DNA of 64,000 bases. Source: Struthio camelus (lineage: Eukaryota > Chordata > Aves > Struthioniformes > Struthionidae). The position numbers and the translations under genes were made by a program. A model generated the notes under the pieces. It did not search any database. It saw nothing but the letters and a program-made list of their open reading frames with translations, and had not been told where the DNA came from. This document shows, in pieces, positions 13,101 to 28,100 of this stretch (position 1 is its first letter; the number at the start of each line of letters is the position of its first letter). The DNA lies in NCBI RefSeq assembly GCF_040807025.1, contig NC_090942.1, positions 202,422,747 to 202,486,746 on the forward strand. Reading direction: 5' to 3'.

Positions 13101-16100
13101 AATCACGACAGATGATGATATTGCCTGGCATCATTTTAAAGGTTTTCTTTGCAACTATGGCACTTGAAATTGGTTATGAATGCTTAAGATATATCTTCAA
13201 CTGTTTCAGCAGACTTTATCCTGGTTATGTTCCTAGAAGTGTCTGTTTACAGGATGGTTGTGATGGATGCTTACATTTCACTGTGTATTTGCCAGTCTAT
13301 AAGATGCGTGTGAATTATAGAGGATTCGGAACTTCTTAACAAGTTAACCCCAATTTCTCTTGCCAACGTGAAGAAATAAGATAATGTCCTTAGAAGTCAG
13401 ACAGGTAGATCTAGAAGTGTAAGTGTTCCTCTTTTTTGTGCTTTACAATTTAGAGTTTGCAGAGTGTTAAGGAAGGAAATTTTGCAGGAATTCTGCTGTT
13501 ATGTTAAATTTAATTTCACTCTTGAGAATTCTTTAAATGTGAAAGCCAAAAATTGTGGATGCTGGATGTGCCATGGAATGAATGCAAGTCTCTGACTATA
13601 CAGGTGGTCTCCATACTTATTATTTGATATTTCTAGAGGCTTTGGTTATCTTTTGATATTTCTTGCATGGTTGTGGTAATTATTCTTTTAGAAGAATTGC
13701 ATTTTTTTAAAAGTTGGAATACCACATATAGAGATTTTGTAAATGCTTATTATTTATGCTAAACCGTGGGTATTTTTCTTGCTATCCCATCTTGTTTCAA
13801 AATGATGTAGGTCTTACAATATGAATAATTTGTTTTGGTTCTTTGCATGATGTGCCTTATAGAATGAATGTATTGTCATAAAGTGAGAAATTGTGAGGTT
13901 ACAGATTTGAAGCCAGGTATTAGATAACAATGAACTTACTTTACTGTCAGCAGTATGTTAGAATGCAGCCTAATCCAAAATGCCTGGTGCTAGTTACATG
14001 TTTTCCTAGGGAGAGATTCATCTTTGTAGCAAATCTTTTTATTTCTATTGAATGACATTTATTTGGTATAGATAGTTTGGATATGATGTGATGTATGTAC
14101 ACAGTCTTTCAGTTCAGCTCAGGCATTTTCTGATGCCATAATTTTTATATATATACACATACATATATACATGCATGCACATATGTATTCTATATAAGTT
14201 ATAGATATATCTTTGAAGACTTGGGATATGTTTCGTGATCCAATATAAATAGAACGCTTTAGGAAGCTCTAAGCCTGCCCGTGTTGGTAATCATTGTTCT
14301 GCGTCTACGATATATAATGGTATTGATATGAATGGGATTAGAAAGACACACTTTATCAGTGGTAATGTTTACAGAATTAGTTTATTGACATTCCAGCCAT
14401 CAGCAATTTCTATTTATCACCATTACTGATCCTATTCACAAATATTTGTTTAACAGTCTTCTGTGTCTTTCTGCTGTGGAGGCTTTGACAGTTGAGCTCT
14501 AGTGCTTCACTGTTTATAAAGTTAATTTCAGAGCTGTTTTTCAACCCTCTTCTGGGGGGTGTTAGAAGTGAGCATGCTGGCTCTTGAACTGTTAGTTCAT
14601 ACTGTGAAATGCTGACTTAAATTGAATTCAGTTGATGTAAAGAAGCCTACAGTGTATTGTCCCTTCAGGACTTTTTGCCACACCGCTATCTTACAGTTGT
14701 TGTGTGGTCTTAACAATAAACTTTTTTTAATTTTTTTTCCTCCCTTCCACCAGACTTGTTGTATTAATCTAACTTGGGATAATATAATAGTAGTTTAATA
14801 GCTTATTTCTAAAGTTTATAATACTGCGTGTGTGTAGTATGAGTGCCAAATTCGAACCACTTTTACAATTAATATTTGCCTGATTGTTCTTTTTATGATG
14901 ATGATGTCTATTTTTGTTTGGGTAAACTGGATTAAATAGATTTGATTGAAAAAGTATGAAAACAATTACATTTTTGCACGATTAGTGAAAATTGTTTTCT
15001 GCTGCTTAAGTTGGGAAGCCGTGACTGCAATACATACAACATTACTGCATTACTCTTTTGTTTTGTTTTGTTTTCTACTCACTCCCCTGTTAGGAACTGA
15101 TCCAGAATGCAGAAGATGCTGGTGCTACAGAGGTTAGGTTTTTATACGATGAAACTCAGTATGGAACAGAAACTCTTTGGTCGAAGGACATGGCACGGTA
15201 TCAGGGTAAGTATGCATTTCATTAATGTTAGCTGTTATCCTTCAATATGCACATGGTTCTGCGATTTCTGTTTGCTTTATGGATATGATCATATTGGAAT
15301 GACTGCAGTGCCACTTTCACCTTATTAGGTGGACATTTTATCATTTGTTCCAATGTTGATAATCTTTTTCAAAAGCCAGTGTCTGGTGTTGAAGGTCTTG
15401 CCCTGTCTTTTTGCAGATTGTCTACAGCAGCTTTCCAAATGCTTCCAGTTAATGCTGTGTAAGAAAGTGTCCATGTTCTGATGTATTCTAAGACACTTCT
15501 CCCATGGAGACTGTATCTTTTGGTTTATTTTCCTGGGTTCACGTGGTATTCCAAAATACAGGAAAGGGTTTTTTGTGGAACAAGTGAACAAGACCTCATA
15601 AGCAAGAACACTTGGGATATTGGACAAGCATTTTCAATTTTTCATATGTTATCCCCATCTTTTGAGTCCTGTCTGCAATTTCTAATGTAAACGTGCTGTA
15701 GTGGACTGATGACCTAAGCCCCTTACTCTTCAACACCCTTCAGGCAGTTCTGTTTTCCTCCCTGTCTCTTATTCTTTGCTTTTACACCAAACTTGTCTTC
15801 ATGGTATCTGTCTACTGCAGATGTAGTTTCTTGTAACTTTAAGGTTTTTATGTCAACAAAACTAATAAATATGTAACCGTTGTTGACGTGTTATGAAAGA
15901 AATTAGCTTCCATAATCATCCCAAAAGGTATTCAGTCCTGATATGAAGATTTCAACGGTGGATAATCCACTAATTTGTTGTTCTAAGTTTTTCCAGCTGT
16001 TAATCTACCTCATTATTATGTCTTCTAATTTGGAACTTGTCTGTCTTACTTTCTGGACACTGGTTATTGTTATAACTTGCCCCACGAAGGTATTAATATA

Positions 16101-19100
16101 TTGACTGTGATTAGTATTCCTTTTGAACATATTTTCAATATACTGAACAGATTGAGTTTGTCTTTCACCACTGGACACTTTCTTTCAGAAGTTTTATTGC
16201 TCTTTTCTGTCTTCTGTTCAGTTTTTCAAAACCATTCTTTTAAAATCTGGACACCAAAACTGGATATCACGTTAGAATATCAACCTCATAAGTAGCATAT
16301 TCAGAGGTAAATTCATCTCCCTGCTTCTGCTCTTGCTGCTCCTCTGTTTATGCATCCCTTTCAGCACCAAACATAATGTGACGTCAACTTGAGTCATAGC
16401 TTTCCCATTAAATTTGCACACGCATACTTCCTTAAAAACATGCTTTCTCAGTTTTATAAGTTTACTTCCTAGAAATTTTCAACAGTAGCTTTCTTTTGTC
16501 TTCCTTTTCACGCTCCCCTGTTTATTTTAGGGCCAGCATTTTATGCATACAATGATGCAGTTTTCACCCCTGAGGACTGGCATGGTATTCAGGAAATAGC
16601 AAGAAGCAGGAAAAAGGACGATCCCCTGAAAGTTGGAAGATTTGGAATTGGCTTTAACTCAGTTTATCATATAACAGGTACTCTCAGTAGTTAGTTTTAA
16701 ATGACAATATTGATGTTGTAAAGTGTTTAATTATACACACATTCATCAGACATGTAAGATTCTCTGTAGTGCTTTTATATTGGGTACCTGACTAAAGTCT
16801 CCAAGATCCTTAAGGAGTGTTCAGATTTTTCTAAATTTTCTGGAATTCTGTCTTTTGGACTTTGAAGGAGTATAGCTGAAAGATTAGAGGAGATTCATTT
16901 CTTTTTGCATTGTTGTTATGTGCTTAGTCCCTTATATTGAAATGAACGTTTCTCCACGTTTTTATTTCAATTGTGCATTGCAGTTCACATTATAGAGATG
17001 CATGATAGAAGGTAGGTATGTAAGTAGAAACATGTATGTTTAGACTAGACTGATACTTTTGTACGGTTTCTTTTCATAATAAGAAGTGATCCTTTTTACT
17101 TAATATTAAAAAAGATGCCCCATAATAGAAATATATACACATTTACTTCTAGAGAGAGATTTTCTTAAAACAAGAAGTACTTGAATATGCTGATAGTAAG
17201 TGCTAAGATATTCTTTGACAAACTGGTATATTAAATCTGGAAAACTATTATTGTGGTGGAATCTTTTACTACGGTATGGTAAAAAGAAGGCAAAGTAAAT
17301 GGTACTTGCAGTTGACATGATATTTTTAATAGCACAAGGTAAGAGGCAAATTTTTGCAGAAATACCATTTTTAACTTGTGCCTCCAATGACGTGAGCCTG
17401 TAAGGCACAGGATATTTTTTCTCAATATTTTATCTAGTAGAGCATGGATAAAAGCTTTGTTAATAGGTTCAATGGTGTGGTAGTTTTAGGAATTTATACT
17501 TTTAAATGTACAAATTTTACTGTTTGCAAGCCTTAAAGATCTTCCAAGTGTGAATGTAATAGACATGCTTTATATTACATCTTCAGTAAATTAGTGAAAT
17601 TTTTTTCCTGAAAGTATTAGAAAAGTAATACTTTTCTTGCTCAATATTTAGGAGAATTCAAATATTTGTGTGACTATGTGTTTAACTGCAGGATAGGGAT
17701 GTGCTTGTTTCTCAGTAAGTACTGAATCACACGTTATCAGATGCACGTCGTTAGAATTACACTAGATTCATTGGAGTTTTATAACATCTTTTTCTCTTGA
17801 CCTTATTAAATTCATTTTATAAGACTGTGTTTGAAAAATGTGTTATTTTAGGGTTTTATTAACATTTGTTGGATTTGATTTATGCAGATGTCCCTAGTAT
17901 TTTCAGTGGTGACCAAATTGGAATGTTGGATCCCCATCAGACCCTTTTTGGACCTCACGAATCAGGCCAATGTTGGAATCTAAAAGAAGACAGCAAGGAA
18001 ATCAGTGAACTTACAGACCAGTTTGCACCATTCATTGGTGTATTTGGCAGCACTAAGGAAACCTTTAAGAATGGAAACTTTCCGGGTACATTTTTTCGTT
18101 TCCCACTTCGCCTGCAGCCTTCCCAACTGAGCAGCAATGTTTATGACAAACAGAAGGTTTTGGAGCTCTTTGAATCCTTCAGAGCAGATGCAGACACAGT
18201 GTTGCTCTTCCTGAAGAACGTTCAGGATGTTTCGTTGCATGTTAGGGAGGCTGATGGAACTGAGAGACTGATTTTTAGAGTAACTGCTAGTGAGAACAAG
18301 GCCTTGAAACATGAAAGACCCAATTCTATCAAAATCTTAGGAACTGCAATAAATCAGTATTGTAAGGGTGTTCCAAGCAACAGCATAACATGTGTGACAT
18401 ACTATGTAAATATAATGCTAGAAGATGAGAGTGTTAAGGATGCACAGAAAACGTCTTGGTTGGTATGTAACTGTGTAGGTGGTCGAGGAATGTGTACTGA
18501 ACTGGATTGTTTGGCTGATGACTTGAAATTTGTTCCTACTATTGGAATAGCCATGTCTTTATCAACCAATGGGGAGGAAAAAGGAGCTGTAGCAGACTTT
18601 TCAGGAAGAGCATTTTGTTTTCTTCCTCTGCCTCCAGGTGAGGAAAGCAAAACTGGTCTCCCAGTTCATGTTAGTGGTTTCTTTGGTCTCACTGACAATA
18701 GGAGGAGTATCAAATGGCGAGAGCTGGATCAATGGAGGGATCCAGCAGCTTTGTGGAATGATCTTCTTGTGGTGAATATAGTGCCGAAGGCATATACTAC
18801 TCTTATTTTGGAAGCTATCAAACGAATGGAGACTGAGAAGAATTCAGATTTTCCCTTGTCAGCTGAAAGAATCTACAGTTTATGGCCCGATGAAAACAAA
18901 ATCAGAGTACCCTGGAAACCAATTGTAGTACCTCTCTTTAAAGAGTTGCTCCAGAATGCAGTTATTTACTCAATGAGTAATCAGTGGATAAAGGTGGAGC
19001 AGGTGCACTTTTCTGAAATGGATGAGAACTTGGAGTACACACAGTCTGTTCTCAACTACCTCCAGAATTCAGGGAAGCAAATTGCCAAGGTACCAGCAAA

Positions 19101-22100
19101 TATTGCTAGTGCAGTACATCTTACTATTTCTAGTGTTAAAGCTGTGAAAAAAGTGACTCCTGCTGTAGTACGGCAAGCACTAAGGAAATCTGGACACAGT
19201 GGACCTGCTGAAGAAAAGCTTCATCTCTTAGAATTTGTGCTTTCTGATGGCGTCTACAGTGAGCTGATTGGATTAGAGCTTTTGCCGTTACAGAATGGAA
19301 ATTTTATTCCGTTTTCCTCCTCTGTTTCAGAACAGGATGTAGTTTACATAATCTCAGAAGATTATCCAAGGTAAACTTAAAATATTAAGTATTGTGGGTT
19401 TTTTTTTTTTTCCAATTTAAATACTGTTAAAGAGCTTCAGACTGTCATTTGCTTATTGGCAAAACAAGATGACATGCAGCAACCTATAGAATAGTGGAAT
19501 AATGCATAGATAGAACTCAGTTTTCTGTATATATGTCTGTATTGGTGTGTGTATGCCTCAATGCATTTGAAAAGTTTGACAGCTACTTACCAATATAAAG
19601 AATCATTTGACTTAAAGGGCATACTCCATGTTATATTTCAGATCAGCTTTCATCCAAGCAGTATAAAGAAGAGGAGGTTAAAAACATGCATGCTAGGAAG
19701 TATGTTAGGATACAAAATTTTATTAAACTTAAAGCATGAGATGACTTGCTTTTTAGAGTACCTTTAGTTGCAGTAAATACCATAGTACTAAACACGTCTT
19801 ATTTTCCGTAAATACTCTATGCTGTCACTACCGGGGAAAGAAGTGGGCCTGTCTTCTTTCTACTTACGCTCCCCCTTTGATCTTTCCTGTCCCCCTGCAA
19901 TTAATTCTTATTTTTTCCTTGTGTATTTTCCAGCTGCATGAGTGTTCCAATTTGGTTCACTTTTCAGCTGTAAAAAAATGTTTGCTGACAGGAGGGAGGG
20001 GATAGGAAAGAGCAGAAAAGCAGGAATAAGTTACCTTGGACTGAGGGAAAGCATGACTGCTTCTTTTGATGTCTGTACTGGCTTATGAATGTTTAAAACT
20101 CTTCTAAAATCTGGACCCTTCTCCAAGTAATCTCCTACAGGTACTGCTTGAAGTCAGTCAGAATGTAAATGTAAGAAATTTGGTGTTTCTTTCTAGTCTG
20201 TACTTAAATGTAGCTATCCCTCCTTAAGAAGTGTTACTTGTATGTGTGTTCACAACCAGCCCTCCTTCTCCTTTCCCTCAGAGTTCCACTAATTTTCAGA
20301 TCCTCTGGCTGCAAGAATGTGCCAGGTGGCATGGACTTTGCTGTTTTTACAGCCATATGGGGTTATGTATAAGGGAAGGAGAGGTGGGTTGGAGTGTGCC
20401 ACTGTAGATAACACTAAGGAGAAAAATTATTCCAGATAAGGATGTTTATGTAAAATGGTGGTTTGAATGTACATATAGACAACACATCTTCCAGAAAAGC
20501 AGCTGTAGGTAGCTAGTTGGTCTTCCCATGTTGCTTGAGAATAGTTTGCTTTTTCACGTCTGCTGCTCTTCTCTTTTTTTATTATATTCTAAAACTCTAA
20601 TTCTTCTTATTCTAAACATTTCAGATTACTTATCGGGTGTTAACACAGTCCTCAGAGCCAAGGACTGTGGTGTCGTCTTAGGAAAAACAAAAAAAAAATC
20701 CTGTAGAATCTCTTGCAGGATGGTTTACCTTTTGCCATTCTCTTGCTTTCCATTTCTCCTTCCAGAAGCCAATGTACTAATACAAAATATATTCCCCTGA
20801 AGAGAGTAACAGGTTTTCATTGTCACAGGCCTGCTTCAAAGCAATCACAAAACAATTTTTCGGTAATTTATGATACCACTGTATCTCATTCTGTTCATGT
20901 TCTGTTATTAATGGACTTTGTTTAGTCTTGTAAAACTGATACAGAGGTGTGTTATACCAAGCATAAATCTATTTGCCAACCTCTATTATAGTAATACAGA
21001 AATTTGAAATAGGAATGCTTTACTTTCCTCTCTTCTTGCCTACAAGAAATACTTTTAATTCTAATGTTACAAATCTGATAAATGACTTATATTGCTAGAT
21101 ATTTTAAGCACACTTAGGATTTAAGAATTTTCCTGTTTGCGTATTCAAATTTGGAGCTTGCTTAAAAGACTGAAGTATTTTCTTTTTCTTTGATTTCTGT
21201 TAATATATACCTGTGAAAGAACAAGTAAGATTCTGTTTTGGCCTATGTATAATTGGATACTTGTGGATTTCTTTCTGGAAGACCTGAACTGTTAAAAAAA
21301 AAAAAAAAAGCTTTTCTTTTTTTTTTTTTTTTGAAGTGCTAAGATAAAGAAAGGAGAAGGAGGGACAGGATGAAACTAACTCCTAGTAGCAGTAGTCTTA
21401 ATCACTGTCTGACTCTGACTTTTGGAATCCAAGGATGTGTGTGAAGTCCTGAGATCTCATATTCAATGTCTTTATGCTTTCAAGTAGAATCGTTTTAAGA
21501 GACATAGAACCCTGGCTGCTATTTGACAATTTTTTTTCTAGAACATAAATACAAGAAAATAATTTTCTAATGGCAGTATTTCTATGAAGAGAATATTTGC
21601 TTAAACTTGCTTTGAAAAGAAGCATAGTTGGAAAATTTAGTTTCTTATTACTGTGTGTTTCTAAATGCATTATTTACTTATTTATAAAAAAAGTCCTCTG
21701 AAAGCACTATTCCACATATATAAGCAACTACTTTGCATGGATTGCGTTACTGTGCCAGTAATTTCTGTATAACAACATGAATGAATTGGATGCTTTGCTA
21801 AAATCTTTTCTTTTTGTGTGTGTGCGTATGTGTGGGTTTTTTCTTTTTTTTTCTTTTTCTTTAATGATGTGTTAGATCACTCTTTCCTGGCCTTGAAGGA
21901 AGGTTACTTTCTGATGACCTGAAGCCTGAGGTTCTAGCTGCCTTGAAAGAGGCTGCCAAAAGCCGAGGTAATAAATCTTTTATATTCTCTTATTTATAGT
22001 GAAACAGATTGCTAGTGGTTGGACAGACTAGTTTTAAATCCAAGTTTAAAGCAATATCTTAGTTGAGTTCACATAAGTAAGTTGATCATCTCAAAAATAT

Positions 22101-25100
22101 TAAGATATGAGAGTCTATGTCATTTCACAATTTGAACTAGAATGACAAATTAAAATTGTAAATGAACAAAAAGACAAAGGGAAGAGAGGAAGGCTATAGA
22201 TTTACAATAAAAGAATAGATAACCACTTAGTAAGGCATATCTTGAAGGTTCAGTAATTCTGTGCAAATGGTATTCCTCCTCTGAAGACAGTCTACTTAAC
22301 TCTTTCTGTATATATAACATGCAATAACTATGTCATGTGTTTGGTTAGTGTGGATTATGCTTTAGAAGCGATCCCATCAATGAATTTTTTTTTTTTTTAA
22401 ACCAGATGAGACTATCTTACTCGTCTAGCCTGAACATACCATCGACCATATAATTTCACAAAGTATTTCCTGAGCCTTAATTCATAGCTTATGGTTGAGT
22501 GAAAGTAGATCTACTGAAAGACTTCCAATATTGATTTAAAGACTAAGTGAAAACGAATTTGCTGCATCTGTAGATAAGATACGTCTACATTTAACTTCCT
22601 TCAGAGTTAAAATTTTCTGCCTCTTTTCTAGTGAGAATTTGTTTATATTTAACTTTCTGTCCTTGTATTTCACTATGCATTTGATTAGTAAATTTGAAGT
22701 CTGTCTCAGAGGTCTTTTCACCTAAATAAAGGCAATTTGCAAACAAGTTACACTTCAGCTTATTTTTTTAATAGTGTGACCGTATGGTGAGATATTTTAC
22801 TCTTCAGTGTCTAGAAAATATGCCTTTCAGCGGAAACATTCTTATCTGTCTTTTAAATTGTCCAGTTTATCAGATTTCTTTTCTAGACTGAAGTTATTAA
22901 AACCAGACATGGCATCCTAGGCATCATTGACTTGATTTACTTTTCTTGATAAACTTCATCATCGTCTTTTCAGCGACAATCTCTTTCTTCAGCCTGTTCT
23001 CTCTTTTTTTTTCTCTTCCAATCCTTCATATCTTCTCTGTTTGTTTATTATTCTTCTCCTTCAGTTGGAAACGTGCTCCATGGTTAAATTATTGCTTGAT
23101 TATCAAAAATTATATAAAAATAAGATAATTCTAAGGCAAATAACATAGATATTAAAACCATGGCAAAAAAGATTGAAAGAATTGGAATAATGTGTTTCAC
23201 GGAGCAAACTGTGCAAATATTTAATATAAATAAGAGAAGATACAAAATCAGTGCTGGGACTTTCACTGAATAGGAAGACCAGCAAACTTGAAATTATTGT
23301 ATAGAAAAATTTTATTCTAAAAACAGAACTGCCAAAGCCTTATTGCCTTGTTATGGGAGGTAGGGTGCTGTGTCTATTCCTAGCTGTGGTAGGATATGCT
23401 TGTTATAGTTTTCCTTGTTGTATTACTTTCTCCCAATACTGTTTTTCATTTATTTTGTTTTGTTATAATACAGGCTATACACTGTTGGATGCAGTGAGTA
23501 CTTTAAATCATGTATCCCAACAGTGAATATTCTTAATCTGTGTTAGAACCATAGAGAGCTATTATTATGCAAGTAATAATTGCTGAGACTTCAAAAGAAG
23601 TCGAGATCAGGACAGCCACATTGAGATTAGATGGGTGACAATTTGTGTGGCAAATGGATTTTAGCTTGGAAGGAACACCAGTTCCTTGTGGTTATTTGTA
23701 GCAAGGAATGCCAGTTTCTTGTGATGGAACTCTAAACTGACTTTTGAGATGGATTGTCCTAGACAGTTTCCTGCAAGTGAATTTGACAAAAAGTCCAAAA
23801 ACATGCTTTCAAAAAGAAGGAAGAGTGAGGTTTAACAGAATATAAGAATACAGAATAGTTGAATAATAGAATATAGAGTAATTAAGAATGTATCTTAGAG
23901 AGAAAGCAGAGGTGACTACGACACAGTAAAAAATGATATATATTCATTAACTAGTCTCTTACTGAGTTCTGTTAGGACATACCTTCACTTCCAGGCTTGG
24001 TCTCCAAATTGCAACAAATGGTGTGGTCCCACTAGTTCCTAGGAAGATTTTTTGGTTCCTTTTGAGATCTAGTTTTCTCTTCTTTTTCCTCTGACAGTTT
24101 CTTTGAACTGCGTTCTTCCAGAGACCTGTTCTTGGTTAGTGGTATGTCTCTCATTGATTAGAAGAACATATATGTCTGTATGACAAGTATAATTCTTCTG
24201 AAAATGCCTGAGGATTCTTACATAGTTCTTGATAACTTTGTAGTGGCCTTCTGTACTCGTTCTGCCTCCTCCTAAATTATTCTATATTCTAAGATTTTGC
24301 TTGGTTGTGAAGTATGGCTGCAGTACTTAAAAAGTGATGTTGTTATAACTGTTAAATATTAACGTTCTTTTTTGGGGAAGTTTTGAAATCCCCCCTGTCA
24401 AGAACTGGACTTACGTAGTTCCATAAATTATCAGATATATTCCTGATACAGTTGCAGAGATATAAAGAAAGGGTTTGTTTTTTTTCCTGATTCCTTTCAG
24501 GAAATGGTATGGATTTTTTTTTTTGTGTTGTACAAAAAGAACTGAATCACTTTTTCTCTCATAAAGCGTATACCTCATTTTTATTGCAAACGGAAACATG
24601 AATAACTCTATATAGTGCGTTAATGTGCAACTCACTGGATGTTAAATGTTTTCTAAAAAACGGATTTGATTATGTTCTAGCCCAACAGCTTCTCTGGGGA
24701 TTTTCAGGTATGGTTATTGACTGAAGATGTACTGGATTGGATTGGAGCTTGGTATTTGTGTGAATTGGGTGATTCGCTATTCTCATTACCTCAGCTTTCT
24801 TGGAAACAAAGTTTGCCAAAAGATAGCTACCAAAGACAGTTAATGAAAAGAGCTATAAGTGCTTATCAGTGAAAAAACGTTGTAGTTAACACTCACAGGG
24901 AAAGTGATTAACATTTTCATTAGTTTATTTATATATATATTTTTTAAATTAAAATCCATACTGTAGGTAGATTTCCAGGGTTTTAGGATCACCTGCATAG
25001 GTTTTAAAACAGTATTTTTCAATTTCTATGCTTAAATATTGGGCATAATAACGAGCTTAGTTTTTGGGGGTGTATGCTTATCTTGCTGACCCAGTGCTCC

Positions 25101-28100
25101 CGCTATTTCTCTCTCTTTTCATAAGGCTGCTGTCATTTCCTAACAGCATAACTAACATAGTGCATAGCTCTGTGAGCATGAAGTGAAAGAAAACTAATTT
25201 GTTTCTGAAGGATATTTTACTGCTTATCTTCAGCAGAGCAAGGATAGTAGATAATATTGTTGGTTGGACCATTGCTTTTAATGAGACAGCAGTACTATTT
25301 AGATGAAAGAAAGAACTGAAATTCAGATAGATATGTCTTGCTTCTATTTCTGTAATCTTCATTGTCATCAGGAGAAAGTGGGGTTTTTTGTTTTGTGCGC
25401 TATTTTCTACCCTACAGACATTCTATAGTTTTTACTTATGAGTTGTCTTAATGATAGCTGAGATATGAGGGTTAACATGTTTCTTTTAGTGCAGTCTTTG
25501 ACAGTAAGAATAGAAGCATATGCGTTTAAACTTAGGTTCAGCATTTATTGAACAGCTGAGTTTTATTGGGCTGCTCTTTATTGTATCTAATAAATAATGT
25601 TTCCAATTATGAACAAACAATAAATTACTGGGTAAATAAGTAGTGTAAAGAATCAACTAGAAAAATGTATTTGAAGTTTTTGTAACTCCTTAATTGTTCT
25701 GTATGCCTGAAAAACTTGCCAGATTAACAAATGTAATAATGTATTAATCATTTTCAATTTTTTTATACTAATATGGAATGTATTTGATTTTAATTAACTC
25801 CTAAAAGCAAGGGGAGATGTTTGAACTCTTATCTAAAATTATTTAACAGTTTTCCACAAAAAGAAAAGACAGTACACAGAAGTTAGATTTTTTTTTTTTT
25901 CTAACAATGAAAAGCGTTTTATTGCGCAGCTCTAATTTTTATGGCTTTGCCCTTTTGCTGTAATTTCAGGAAGGCCGTGTACTCAGCTGCAGCTTTTGAA
26001 CCCAGAAAGATTTGCCCGGCTAATTAAAGAAGTTATGAATAGTGTGTGGCCTGGCAGAGACATGGTGGTACAGTGGCGTCCAGGTTTGGAAGACAAAAAT
26101 CACCCATCAGTTTCCTGGCTTAAGATGGTCTGGAAGAACCTGTATATACATTTTTCTGATGACTTAACTATGTTCGATGACATGCCACTTATTCCCAAGA
26201 CACTGCTGGAAGAAAACCAGGCATCAATGGAACTGGTTAGACTTAGGAATCCATCACCTGTCATTCTGGACGATGAATCTGAGACTCAGCTCCCGGAATA
26301 TTTAGCTGATATTATTCAGAAAGTTGGTGGAGTTGTACTTAAGAAGCTAGATACGTCTATACAACATCCACTTATAAAAAAATATGTGCATCCACCTTTA
26401 CCAAGTGCTGTTTTACAAATAATGGAAAAAATGTCCTTACAGAAGCTATGCAGTCAGGTTGCATCTTTCCCATCAACACATAAAGATGCTCTTAGGGGAT
26501 TCTTAGCTAGTTTAACTGATGCAAGTGAAAAAGAGAGAAGAATTATTCAGGAATTGCAGGTATTTAAAAAAATTGAAAAATCATGTGATGAGTGTGTCCC
26601 TGTTTTTACTGGACTAAAAGGTTGTAAGGTTTTACATCACACTGCCAAAATTCCTCCTGGTCTAAGATTTTCTAGTGCAATAATTGACAGCAGTGATGAA
26701 GCGACAATTCGCTTAGCTAACCTGCTAAAAATAGAACAGCTGAAAAGCACAGATTGCTTAAAGTTTATTATACAAGACATTAGAGGTGATTTTTATTCCT
26801 GTGATGAAACAACACAGATAATGCAATGGGTTCTTGAAAATTTGACTTTTCTGAAAAATGAGAGTATAGATGTGATAGACTGGCTGACATCTCTGAAGTT
26901 TATTAAGATTTCACAGGAAAAGATAATGTCAGCAAATGAACTCTTTGATCCTGAGGTAGAACTACTGCAAAATTTGTTTTATGCTGAGGAAGAAATTTGC
27001 TTCCCACCTGTTATTTTTACAGCTTCTTCAGATATTCTTCATTCTCTAAGACAAATAGGCTTAAAAAGTGAAGCCAGTCTTGATGAAAATGATGTTTTGA
27101 GAGTGGCAAATAAAATTGAAAATTTGCATGCTAGTTCTAACACCGATCATGATTTATTATTAAGAAAAGCTAGAACTCTCTTGATGATTTTGAACAAAAA
27201 CCCTACATTGCTTCACTCATCAGAAACAAAAACAGCACTGAGAAAAATGAAATGGATTCCTGCGTGTAAGGAAAGACCTCCAAATTATCCAGGATCCTTA
27301 GTCTGGAAAGGAGATCATTGTAATCTGTGTTCCCCACCAGAAATGTGTGATGTATCTCATGCAATTTTAGTTGGTTCCTCAGTTCCCCTTGTGGAAAATG
27401 TGCATTTGAATATAGAAAAAGCACTTGGCATCCCCTTCAAACCTAGTATAAAAGCAGTCTTAAAACACTTCAAGGTGGTAGTTGATTGGCACAGTTCTAA
27501 AACCTTCAGTGATGAGGACTATTATCAGTTTCAGCATATCTTGCTTGAAATCTATGGATTTATGCATGATCATTTAGAAGAAGGTAAAGAGGCTTTTAAA
27601 GCCTTGAAATTTCCTTGGGTTTGGACTGGTAAAACATTTTGTTCCCTCACACAAGCAGTAATAAAATCAGTACCTGGTCTTGACCTCCAGCCTTATCTAC
27701 ATTATGTGCCAAAAACTATGGCTAAATTTCACCAGTTGTTTAAATGTTGTGGTTCAATTGAGCAGTTAACACCAGACCATGTTTCTATGGTCATTCAGAA
27801 GATATATCTAAAAAGTGAGCAATCTCTCTCAGAAGAAGAGAGTAAACAAAATCTTCACATCATGTTGAGTATTATAAGGTGGCTCTATAGCAATCAGATT
27901 CCTGCAAGTTTGCATACACCCATGCCTCTGTACAGTGGCAAACTTCCTTATAAACTTGCAATGAGGCCAATTCATGAGTGCTGTTACTGTGATATCAAAG
28001 TTGATGATTTAAATGATTTACTTGAAGATTCTGTTGAACCGATAATTTTGGTGCATGAAGACATACCAATGAAAACTGCGGAGTGGTTGAACGTTCCATG